From a virus, in the IMG/VR virus record IMGVR_UViG_3300020203_000013, positions 1 to 64,000 of that record: 64,000 nucleotides of DNA. One strand, given 5' to 3'. The notes beneath the pieces are model-generated. The model saw only the letters and a list, made by a program, of their open reading frames with translations, did not search any database and was not told the DNA's origin. This document shows positions 57,744 through 64,000 of this stretch, one piece after another. Within the stretch, counting starts at the first letter, position 1. Each line of letters opens with the position of its first letter. The position numbers and the translations under genes were made by a program.

Positions 57744-59544
57744 TGCTTAGAATTAGTCCTCCCCCTCTTATAGTAATAACATTTTTACTAGAATCCCCAT
57801 TCATTGTATCAACACCTGCCGATCTAGTCAAGGTCGGGTCTATTGAGACTACTTGATTCCTTTGTGTTGGGCTAATCTCTTGTATTACGCCTCTCTCTAC
57901 TGCGGGAGTTACCTCCCTGTGTTTCCATTGAAGGTCATAAACACACTTACAGGCTAGAATGAAAGAGGTATATAAATCCTTCTTTTTAGGTTTTCCTGAG
58001 TTAGTTGACCCTTTAGGTAGATCATAGTGCAGTTTACCTGTTGTTGTTTGAGTAACTACTATAGAAGATATTTGGTTTATAAGCTCTTGAACTAGATCGA
58101 CTTCTTTACTCTGTCCTTTAAGATTAGCTTTTCTATGGCCATCAATTGGATTAGATGCAGATGGTATCTTTATGGCTCTCTGCTCTAGTAAGGTTTTAGT
58201 GTTGTTATTAGCATCTTCAATAAATACTGGGTTAAAGTTACATAGGGTTAATATCCTAGATCCTCTTAAGTTAGGAGCTGAGTCTGAGGTTATTACTGTT
58301 TCAGTTACTGAATATCCAACTGTAGAGGGATCTGCTAGATGATCTCTGATAGTTTGGCCTCCGCCGAATTCATCCATATAAATTGCTACTGGATTAAATC
58401 TCCTTATTAAATCGAAGATGTGTTTCGATTGGTCTTGAAAACGGGTCTGCTCAAGTTCTGATATAAAAACTAGTTTACTTGGATACCCTAACTCAACTAC
58501 TGTAACAGCTGTGGAGTCTCTTTCTCTTGCTACGTCAATTCCAAAAACGTATTTCTTACCTTTATCTGTATCGGGATCTCTACCCATCTTAGGGATTACT
58601 TTATCGTCTCTACAGGACTCCAATAAGCTCATCGGAAAAGCTCCATCAGAGTCTGATATCCATTCCGCCATCCACTCTGTCAAGAACATGTGGCGAGGTG
58701 CATTTATCTGAGCGTCTGTAACAGTATCTACGTCATAAAACCCATCTGGTAGCTCTAAGTAAGGAGTGAATCTTAGGTTATAGTGCTTAGACCCCTTCTT
58801 TATTTGGTCATAGAAGTTTAAAATTTCTTGCCACCAATAGTTGAATTGATAATATCCAGATGTAATTCCAATATATCCGTTATCACTTAGGATAAGATCT
58901 TCTGGTATTATTCCACCATATTGTTCTTTTAATTTCTCAAGTTGTTTAACCTTTTGCATTGGATTAACAGCTGTACTCATCATAGGCTGAATTGAGGACC
59001 TGAATATTATTTCAGGCATATGTGGGATTTCATCTAATATGACTTTTCTAAAACGCTCCCCTCTTATTTTTCCTCCATCAGATCCTACTGGCAAGGCTTT
59101 AATTTCACTGGGGGCTAACCCTCTACCTGTAGATTTAAAAATACATAAACATTGATCATTCTGTTGAGTCGGATCTTTGTCTACTGCCTCTTGAAGCAGA
59201 GGACTCTCTGCATGTAATCTAGTAAATTCTTTAAAGATAAGTTTAGATTGACGAAATGCTGGAGCAAAGATTCCTATCTTAGTTCCTGGATATAAAGTAG
59301 CCTGTAAAGAGGCATAGACTGCGGCCAAAAAAGACTTACCCATACCTCTGGAAGCGGTATTTAATGAGAATTTAGAATACCACCATTCCGTAAGAACTAT
59401 CTCTTGAATAGGTGCTAAAGTTAATGGTTCACCATCTCTTTTAAGTAAATGATTAGCAGCAATAACTGGATTCTTTCTCCAGTAATCTACTATACTACTA
59501 GAGTATTTTTCATCTAGTTGTTTATTTATTTTTATTAGAACCAA
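57721..59544 (-). CDS. Terminase large subunit, 607 aa
   Basis: The DNA-packaging motor ATPase and nuclease. Walker A is SRGMGKS (65-71), Walker B is KVILDEIPH (167-175) with Asp171 and Glu172, and the coupling motif is GITSGYY (226-232). The nuclease domain starts with FGIDVARERDST (334-345), Asp337 being a metal ligand, and AIYMDEFGGG supplies the next acidic residue. It lies upstream of the portal gene and after a small-terminase candidate. Confidence 0.95.
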   Translation of the reverse strand: MVLIKINKQLDEKYSSSIVDYWRKNPVIAANHLLKRDGEPLTLAPIQEIVLTEWWYSKFSLNTASRGMGKSFLAAVYASLQATLYPGTKIGIFAPAFRQSKLIFKEFTRLHAESPLLQEAVDKDPTQQNDQCLCIFKSTGRGLAPSEIKALPVGSDGGKIRGERFRKVILDEIPHMPEIIFRSSIQPMMSTAVNPMQKVKQLEKLKEQYGGIIPEDLILSDNGYIGITSGYYQFNYWWQEILNFYDQIKKGSKHYNLRFTPYLELPDGFYDVDTVTDAQINAPRHMFLTEWMAEWISDSDGAFPMSLLESCRDDKVIPKMGRDPDTDKGKKYVFGIDVARERDSTAVTVVELGYPSKLVFISELEQTRFQDQSKHIFDLIRRFNPVAIYMDEFGGGQTIRDHLADPSTVGYSVTETVITSDSAPNLRGSRILTLCNFNPVFIEDANNNTKTLLEQRAIKIPSASNPIDGHRKANLKGQSKEVDLVQELINQISSIVVTQTTTGKLHYDLPKGSTNSGKPKKKDLYTSFILACKCVYDLQWKHREVTPAVERGVIQEISPTQRNQVVSIDPTLTRSAGVDTMNGDSSKNVITIRGGGLILSNGKKKRY

Positions 59545-59549
59545 GTAAT

Positions 59550-60203
59550 TTAATCTTCTTCTTTTATAAGGTTTATAGTAGAGCCTATGTGATCTTCCAT
59601 GTAATCAGCAGTATTCGTAAAATGTTTTTTATTCTGTGTAATTAATAGTTGTTTTTCTCCAGCTTCTATCTCAAATGATTTTTTATCTTCAACATACTTA
59701 CCAATTAATTCCATTAAAGTTCCAACATTACTTTCTTTTCTTTTTTTACCCCTGTCAATGAATCTAGAACCTAGGTTAGTTTTTCTTTGTTCTAGTCCTT
59801 TATTTAATTTCTCCAGCTGTAAGACCATTGTAGAGTCCATGACTCCATCAGCTTGAGCAAAAGATTCGTACATCTTATCGCAGTAAATTCTATCCCTATA
59901 GTATAGGGTAATTTCTTCTAAATCACTTTCAGACACTGAGTCGGACCCTAAGTCCTTTATCATAGCATCACATAAGTTTATATACCTATCTAAGTCGCTA
60001 GTTGGTATGGTGTGCTTGGGAACATAGTTAAATATGTCGTCTTTTGTATACTTACCATTTTTTAAAGTCTGATCTACTTTGCGCCAGCCTTTTTTCTTTC
60101 CACCTATCCTAGCTTGTTTAGGTTTATCTAATGGGTTTGTAATTGCAGGAGATCCGGCAACTCTACTATCTTCTGGCTCTAAATCGTTGTTTTTATTTGA
60201 CAT
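59550..60203 (-). CDS. Possible terminase small subunit, 217 aa
   Basis: Located immediately before the large terminase. It has a basic N-terminal region (GGKKKGWRKVDQTL), a helical core (SDLDRYINLCDAMIKDL; ITLYYRDRIYCDKMYESFAQ) and a helical C-terminus. This general plan suits DNA-recognition subunits, but no helix-turn-helix is certain. Assignment is by synteny. Confidence 0.5.
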   Translation of the reverse strand: MSNKNNDLEPEDSRVAGSPAITNPLDKPKQARIGGKKKGWRKVDQTLKNGKYTKDDIFNYVPKHTIPTSDLDRYINLCDAMIKDLGSDSVSESDLEEITLYYRDRIYCDKMYESFAQADGVMDSTMVLQLEKLNKGLEQRKTNLGSRFIDRGKKRKESNVGTLMELIGKYVEDKKSFEIEAGEKQLLITQNKKHFTNTADYMEDHIGSTINLIKEED

Positions 60204-60206
60204 CTA

Positions 60207-60548
60207 TTAACCAAACTTTTTAACAGTGAATTCTTCTGTTAGTCTATCTACTGTTACAAAATATCCTGTTTTACAATTACTGCACTGTATAGAAGCAGTA
60301 TTCCTATTAACGGGCATTGAATTACTACAGCCCTCGGCCTCACAAAGAAATCCTCCAATACTTAAACCACTAGATATTTTGGACTTTCTAGGATCTGTAA
60401 AATCTATTTTATGGTACATAGCCCCTGTCTTAGGGTCTCGGGTTCCAACTTTTTTATCATACTCTTTGTTCTGTTTCTCGACGCGAGCTTGATATTTTGC
60501 TGGACCTAGGTCCTGCTTTAGGACACTTTCTGGTACTCTCTTAATCAT
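60207..60548 (-). CDS. Small zinc-binding protein, 113 aa
   Basis: Cys69, Cys74, Cys89 and Cys92 (FLCEAEGC and QCSNC) form a CX4C-X14-CX2C site. The N-terminal half is charged. It precedes the terminase genes and is separated from the next gene by a double stop, TAATAG. It could be a DNA- or RNA-binding accessory. GAGAGG lies before the ATG. Confidence 0.6.
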   Translation of the reverse strand: MIKRVPESVLKQDLGPAKYQARVEKQNKEYDKKVGTRDPKTGAMYHKIDFTDPRKSKISSGLSIGGFLCEAEGCSNSMPVNRNTASIQCSNCKTGYFVTVDRLTEEFTVKKFG

Positions 60549-60569
60549 AAGTTATAGCCTCTCACTATG

Positions 60570-60583
60570 GGTTATATAGTATT
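60570..60583 (-). promoter_or_regulatory. Phage promoter motif before the packaging/head operon
   Basis: Minus strand: ATAATACTATATAA, 28 bases before the zinc-protein ATG. It would drive terminase, portal and head genes down to the capsid terminator. Confidence 0.55.
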
Positions 60584-60609
60584 ATAGAGGTTAGACGTGT
60601 AATTGTCTA

Positions 60610-61242
60610 TTAATTGTGCTCAGATTGGGTGAGCTTTTTTGAACCACTCTCTAGGGCCCCATTAGATGGGGTATATTTAGCACTTTCACAACGGCCCCAG
60701 ATTACATTATCATGGCGGCCATTGCCGTCACCAGTTTTTAGATCTAGAAAATAATGCCCTAGTTCGTGCCTAAGTATTTCACTTTGATCGTAGTTTTCCA
60801 CAATAAACATGGTTTTAATCTGATCTTCATAGAATCCTAAAACTCTATCTAGGTTTAAGAAGGTAGGACTTATATAACTAAAAGACTTATCTTCTGACTC
60901 CATGACATCTGCGGAGCTTGTCTTGATGACGTAGCATTCTGGAATTGGTGGGTCGATTAACTTATCTTCTGGAAATCCCACTTGATTGAAACAGGACAAG
61001 GCAGTTAAGTACTCAGTTTTAAAGTCAAATACATCCTGACACCTAACTAGGTCTGATTTTTTAGTAAAAGGGATTAAATAATGAGCCTCATAGTCTCTAA
61101 AAATAACCTTTATAGCTTTGTAGAAATCTCTTTTAGTTAGGGTTGAGGTGTGTAGGTTACTTGTTATTGATGTAGGACTGAATTTAGATGGACCTGAAAA
61201 GGACAAAACTAAAGTAACATATAAAAGAGAAAAAAACCTCAT
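60610..61242 (-). CDS. Secreted zincin-like metalloprotein, 210 aa
   Basis: A signal peptide-like N-terminus (FFSLLYVTLVLSFSG) is followed by a soluble domain. RHELGHYFLDL (158-168) supplies the HExxH zinc motif with catalytic Glu160, and His177 (GNGRHD) is a possible third ligand. Four or five cysteines fit an exported enzyme. Possible roles are host envelope protein cleavage, lysis or defence against predators; the motif alone does not say which. A weak promoter-like hexamer (ATACTAC) lies 33 bases upstream. Confidence 0.65.
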   Translation of the reverse strand: MRFFSLLYVTLVLSFSGPSKFSPTSITSNLHTSTLTKRDFYKAIKVIFRDYEAHYLIPFTKKSDLVRCQDVFDFKTEYLTALSCFNQVGFPEDKLIDPPIPECYVIKTSSADVMESEDKSFSYISPTFLNLDRVLGFYEDQIKTMFIVENYDQSEILRHELGHYFLDLKTGDGNGRHDNVIWGRCESAKYTPSNGALESGSKKLTQSEHN

Positions 61243-61286
61243 AATATTACAAAGTACTGTAATTAATGAAGTTTGTAGTATTTTTA

Positions 61287-61520
61287 CTATGCTCTAGACG
61301 AGCCGACTCGTTTTTGTCTTGCATTTTCGGTCGTTGGATAGTCACCTGGGCTAACTATTCTATAATCTACAGCCCCCGAATAAGCTGCCAGAGATGAGAG
61401 ATTAATATTTTGACCGTCAATTACTATAACCCCAGATACTGCTAGAGGTGGAGGTAAGATTCCTCCGTATTCACTGGAGTTTACTCCAGAACTTACTAAA
61501 AAATGGAACGCTGCTGTCAT
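61287..61520 (-). CDS. Hypothetical small structural-like protein, 77 aa
   Basis: A Ser/Gly/Ala-rich beta-type sequence (VSGVIVIDGQNINLSSLAAYSG) with a basic C-terminus. It is preceded by a near-consensus promoter motif at 41 bases and thus is probably made late. The composition resembles phage fibre fragments. Confidence 0.5.
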   Translation of the reverse strand: MTAAFHFLVSSGVNSSEYGGILPPPLAVSGVIVIDGQNINLSSLAAYSGAVDYRIVSPGDYPTTENARQKRVGSSRA

Positions 61521-61554
61521 GTATTATACCTCTAACTTTTAACTGTTTTCCTTA

Positions 61555-61568
61555 ATATAAATAGTATA
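61555..61568 (-). promoter_or_regulatory. Phage promoter motif before the 77-residue gene
   Basis: Minus strand: AATATACTATTTAT, identical over 12 bases to the copy before the fibre gene, 41 bases before the ATG. Confidence 0.65.
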
Positions 61569-61575
61569 TTAACTA

Positions 61576-62190
61576 TTACTTAAATTTTCTCTTCCTTATA
61601 GCCCCGTTTGGAAACCTAACTTTAGGTTCAGTTGGGTTATCAAACTCTGGCTTAATGAGCCACTCAAATCTACCTACATTTGGGTTATAAGAGTAGATAT
61701 AATCGTTCTTAGGTCTCTGACTCTCAGTTCTAGTGTTATTGGCTATTATAAACTCGGACGATGGGGAGTTGGATACATCCTCAAAGTCGGTAATAGTGTT
61801 AGGGTTATCAGAGGGTGGACCCTGAGTGAAGGGGACAAAATCTATAGGAAAAATACCACTCTCCGTAGCGTAAAACCCTTGAGGCACATTACTAATATTT
61901 GGAGCATTATTAACATAGCGGTACTTAGCGTCCATTATCGTTAGGGGTCTTCTCGTAGATAGGTTAGCGTAATCTACCCCGTCTCCAGGTAGATCTCCCC
62001 TATAAGACCTAGCGTAGTCTTCGGATCTATAATCTAAGTTAACCGCTTTGCGATCATCAATTAAAGGGAATTTAACCTTAATTCTTTCGTATTTAGAAAA
62101 TTTTACATCCTCGTGCCAAGCCTCTGCCCACGAGGAGTCGGTGGAAGAATACTCTGGTCCATCCTCAAAATTTCTTTTAGCCACTATCAT
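61576..62190 (-). CDS. Hypothetical protein, 204 aa
   Basis: A polar protein rich in Asp, Asn, Pro and Tyr with little hydrophobic core, ending in basic residues (GAIRKRKFK). It may be partly disordered or a minor virion protein. The start is held in a 9-bp hairpin that covers the ribosome-binding site (62193-62217), so translation may be regulated. Confidence 0.55.
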   Translation of the reverse strand: MIVAKRNFEDGPEYSSTDSSWAEAWHEDVKFSKYERIKVKFPLIDDRKAVNLDYRSEDYARSYRGDLPGDGVDYANLSTRRPLTIMDAKYRYVNNAPNISNVPQGFYATESGIFPIDFVPFTQGPPSDNPNTITDFEDVSNSPSSEFIIANNTRTESQRPKNDYIYSYNPNVGRFEWLIKPEFDNPTEPKVRFPNGAIRKRKFK

Positions 62191-62192
62191 AC

Positions 62193-62217
62193 CTCTAATG
62201 TGTTGTATACATTAGAG
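62193..62217 (-). promoter_or_regulatory. Hairpin sequestering the ribosome-binding site of the 204-residue gene
   Basis: On the minus strand CTCTAATGT-ATACAAC-ACATTAGAG is a perfect 9-bp stem with a 7-base loop. The 3' arm includes the GAGG ribosome-binding site, two bases before the ATG. The promoter motif lies just upstream, so the hairpin would be near the 5' end of the mRNA. Confidence 0.6.
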
Positions 62218-62227
62218 AAATAGTACT
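62214..62227 (-). promoter_or_regulatory. Phage promoter motif before the 204-residue gene
   Basis: Minus strand: TTAGTACTATTTCT, 30 bases before the ATG. Confidence 0.6.
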
Positions 62228-62230
62228 AAG

Positions 62231-62908
62231 TTAGGTGTGCAAGGTAGCAAGTAAGGATGTTACTTTGTCTCCGAAGCTCACTAAAGTGGAATTATTATCT
62301 AGGGTATAATGCCACTTAGAGAATGTATTCAAATCATTTTCACTAATATCATTAGCACCAGATCTGGCTATTACATCTCTTTTAATATTAATTAATTTTA
62401 AATCTATATCTGGTCTTGTTTCTGACCAGCGTAATGCAACGTCTGCTTCATTTCTAAATCTAAAATCTGTTATAACAATTTTGGTATGTCCTTGGGAAAT
62501 CAACTCTGGAACTTTGGTATTAAATATGTAGGATGCCCATATGTCTGGAAATAGTTTTCTTTGATCTTGTCCAAAAATCTGAAGAACCCTGCGGGGAGTT
62601 AAAAACTTCTTATAGTCTGGGTTGGGAATCTCAATGGGCGGGCCAACTCCCCTAACCCCTACCCCTAAGTGACCAAAAACTGTTATTGTCTTGGGGTCTA
62701 CTAGATTCAGGTAACGAGTATCCTCCACGTCCTTATAATCCCCATGCATCTGCTCATGTGAAAAGTTATACAAGTCTGCTACAGTATCTTTAAGGCAGTC
62801 AGCAAATGCTAATCTTTTATAGTCTAAGTCTTTTGCGAAAGAAAAGAATGTATCTTTTCCTGTTAAAGACCTGTACCCTAGCATAATTACTGTAGTCTTA
62901 TTACTCAT
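62231..62908 (-). CDS. Deoxynucleoside monophosphate kinase (T4 gp1-like)
   Basis: A P-loop kinase of 225 residues. GYRSLTGKDTF (11-21) is the nucleotide-binding loop, LAFADCLK the lid-proximal substrate region, and PRRVLQIFGQD with TDFRFRNEAD are the family's conserved segments. It converts dNMPs to dNDPs for phage DNA synthesis. Several large phages carry it, often to handle modified nucleotides. It is apart from any other nucleotide-metabolism gene except the MazG-like protein. Confidence 0.85.
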   Translation of the reverse strand: MSNKTTVIMLGYRSLTGKDTFFSFAKDLDYKRLAFADCLKDTVADLYNFSHEQMHGDYKDVEDTRYLNLVDPKTITVFGHLGVGVRGVGPPIEIPNPDYKKFLTPRRVLQIFGQDQRKLFPDIWASYIFNTKVPELISQGHTKIVITDFRFRNEADVALRWSETRPDIDLKLINIKRDVIARSGANDISENDLNTFSKWHYTLDNNSTLVSFGDKVTSLLATLHT

Positions 62909-62909
62909 A

Positions 62910-63140
62910 TTATTTTTGTACCTTTCTTATAGCCTCGGTTAGGCTTTTTAACTCTCGTTTAATTTTTCTAGTGTGATCAATTATAGCATTTTTTAATCCT
63001 GCATGTCTATCTTCTTTAATAATTTTTATTGAAATAATACAAAGTTTTTTATCCTTGGATTCATTGGGATTTGTAGTGATTACAGGATGAACTAAGTCTT
63101 CATTCCAATAGCCTACAAATTTTATATCTTCTTCGTCCAT
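62910..63140 (-). CDS. Hypothetical protein, 76 aa
   Basis: A small basic protein with a beta-type N-terminus (DIKFVGYWNEDLVHPVITT) and a helical, Lys/Arg-rich C-terminus (LKNAIIDHTRKIKRELKSL). It lies one base from genes on both sides. No family recognised. Confidence 0.55.
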   Translation of the reverse strand: MDEEDIKFVGYWNEDLVHPVITTNPNESKDKKLCIISIKIIKEDRHAGLKNAIIDHTRKIKRELKSLTEAIRKVQK

Positions 63141-63521
63141 TTAAGCTCCAGTAAAGACTTTTTCGTATTTAAGTATTTTATCCTGTACTTCCTCTATTAG
63201 TTTTTTAGTGGTAACTAGCCTAACTACTTGATCCGTAGTGGTTAGAGATATTAAAGTGAATAATACTTTTTGAATGATAGTAGCCCTAAAGTCTTTAAAG
63301 AATAGTAAATTTTCTGGGCTTTGCCCACTTACTAAACTACTTATTACATCTAACTCTCTAAATACAGATTCAATAGTAGCTTGAACAGTGCTAGATAAGG
63401 CTTCAATATACTTTAACTCTTCCTTAGAGGGTGAAGTATTTGATTTAATTGATAAAAGTAGTTGAAGGTAATTAGATAAGTTACTTATATGATAAGATAA
63501 GTGATGAAGGGCTAGTAACAT
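63141..63521 (-). CDS. Hypothetical helical protein, 126 aa
   Basis: The frame can be read back to a GTG at 63551, but that codon lies in the stem of a terminator, so the ATG at 63521 is preferred. An AGGAGG directly touches this ATG, with no spacer, which is unusual. The protein is almost all helical and Leu/Ser-rich. Function unknown. Confidence 0.5.
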   Translation of the reverse strand: MLLALHHLSYHISNLSNYLQLLLSIKSNTSPSKEELKYIEALSSTVQATIESVFRELDVISSLVSGQSPENLLFFKDFRATIIQKVLFTLISLTTTDQVVRLVTTKKLIEEVQDKILKYEKVFTGA

Positions 63522-63541
63522 CCTCCTATTATACACAAAAT

Positions 63542-63566
63542 AAAACCCCACATCAAGTGGGGCTTT
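63542..63566 (-). terminator. Intrinsic terminator after the 109-residue gene
   Basis: AAAGCCCCAC-TTGAT-GTGGGGTTTT forms a 10-bp stem with one G-U pair, followed by a T-rich stretch on the minus strand. Confidence 0.9.
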
Positions 63567-63594
63567 ATTATACAGATCCTAACTAACTTAAGTT

Positions 63595-63924
63595 CTACTT
63601 AGCGATAGTTGATGGACTGGTTCTAACCGAACTCGTTGGAGCTGGGAAAGGGTTACTCATTGGGGCAGTTGTTTGGGCTGTCTTTTGAATCATTCCACGT
63701 CCTGAAACGTTTCCTGAACGACCTTTACCTGTAACTGGACCAGCAAGATTTGGCTTTGCGCCCATTGCGCCCATTGCGCCGTCTGGGTTACCAAACATAC
63801 CGAAATCTTGAGCTTGTAAAAGCGCAGTACCTGGCGCTGTAGCCAAGTTTTCGATTCCGAGTTGGTTATCTGATCCGTCTAATTCTACGACTGAACCTGA
63901 TTTATGTGGTTTTGCAACAAACAT
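63595..63924 (-). CDS. Hypothetical Gly/Ala/Met-rich protein, 109 aa
   Basis: A low-complexity protein with GAMGAMGAKP and a Ser/Thr/Pro-rich tail, no clear fold. It has its own strong terminator and an AGGAG ribosome-binding site, so it is probably expressed well. It may be a virion or DNA-associated protein. AGTATAATATAA about 20 bases before the ribosome-binding site could be its promoter. Confidence 0.55.
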   Translation of the reverse strand: MFVAKPHKSGSVVELDGSDNQLGIENLATAPGTALLQAQDFGMFGNPDGAMGAMGAKPNLAGPVTGKGRSGNVSGRGMIQKTAQTTAPMSNPFPAPTSSVRTSPSTIAK

Positions 63925-64000
63925 ATTTATATATCTCCTGTTAACTTTATATTATACTTCACCTTAAGGTATCACGGATAGATAATTAGCCTATCCACCT

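Noticed and set aside
63522-63551. GTG start of the helical protein at 63551
   Set aside because: The codon lies in a terminator stem and has no ribosome-binding site.

Overview
This window is part of the genome of a large, AT-rich, tailed double-stranded DNA phage. Almost every gene is on the minus strand, genes overlap by one or four bases or sit a few bases apart, and a full virion-assembly gene set is present. A lipid A deacylase-like lipoprotein and several signal-peptide proteins point to a Gram-negative host. A 2145-residue tape measure protein, a large tail-tube candidate and the lack of any recognisable sheath suggest a long-tailed siphovirus. The host genus cannot be told from the sequence; the aspartate/glycine/cysteine repeats of the protein at 21703-23778 recall secreted proteins of deltaproteobacterial and Bdellovibrio-like lineages, which is only a hint.

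Layout, read in the direction of minus-strand transcription from the right. 59.5-64 kb: small genes, a dNMP kinase, a secreted zincin-like protein, a zinc-binding protein and a possible small terminase. 50.5-59.5 kb: head module in the usual order (large terminase, portal, protease-like head protein with a repeated C-terminal domain, scaffold, decoration candidate, major capsid protein), ending in a strong terminator. 41-50.4 kb: a fibre-like protein, head-tail connection proteins, a group of five small membrane proteins and the putative tail tube protein, again ending in a terminator. 39.2-41 kb: a free-standing homing endonuclease lying between that terminator and the next promoter. 26-39.2 kb: a tail-chaperone-like pair of ORFs that share a frame across one amber codon, the tape measure gene and tail-tip genes. 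10.2-26.3 kb: fibre and adhesin genes with Ig-like domains, a secreted cysteine-rich repeat protein and, in their midst, a complete phosphohexomutase.

9.1-10.1 kb is a short plus-strand island (MazG-like pyrophosphatase and two small exported or membrane proteins). 0-9.1 kb is a minus-strand accessory operon: GroES, a VOC/HPPD-like protein, a stand-alone DarG/TARG1-type macrodomain, an LpxR-type lipid A deacylase, an RlaP-like nucleotidyltransferase and an RtcB RNA ligase. Together these read as a host-takeover and counter-defence region: RNA end repair, removal of ADP-ribose from nucleic acid, and remodelling of the outer membrane.

Transcription units are marked by a repeated motif read in gene direction as RTACTATWT, found 20-60 bases before at least ten gene starts, often just after an intrinsic terminator and without a recognisable -35 box. 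It is most simply a phage-specific, T4-late-like promoter. Functions given for hypothetical and structural genes rest on gene order and visible motifs only; no database search was possible.
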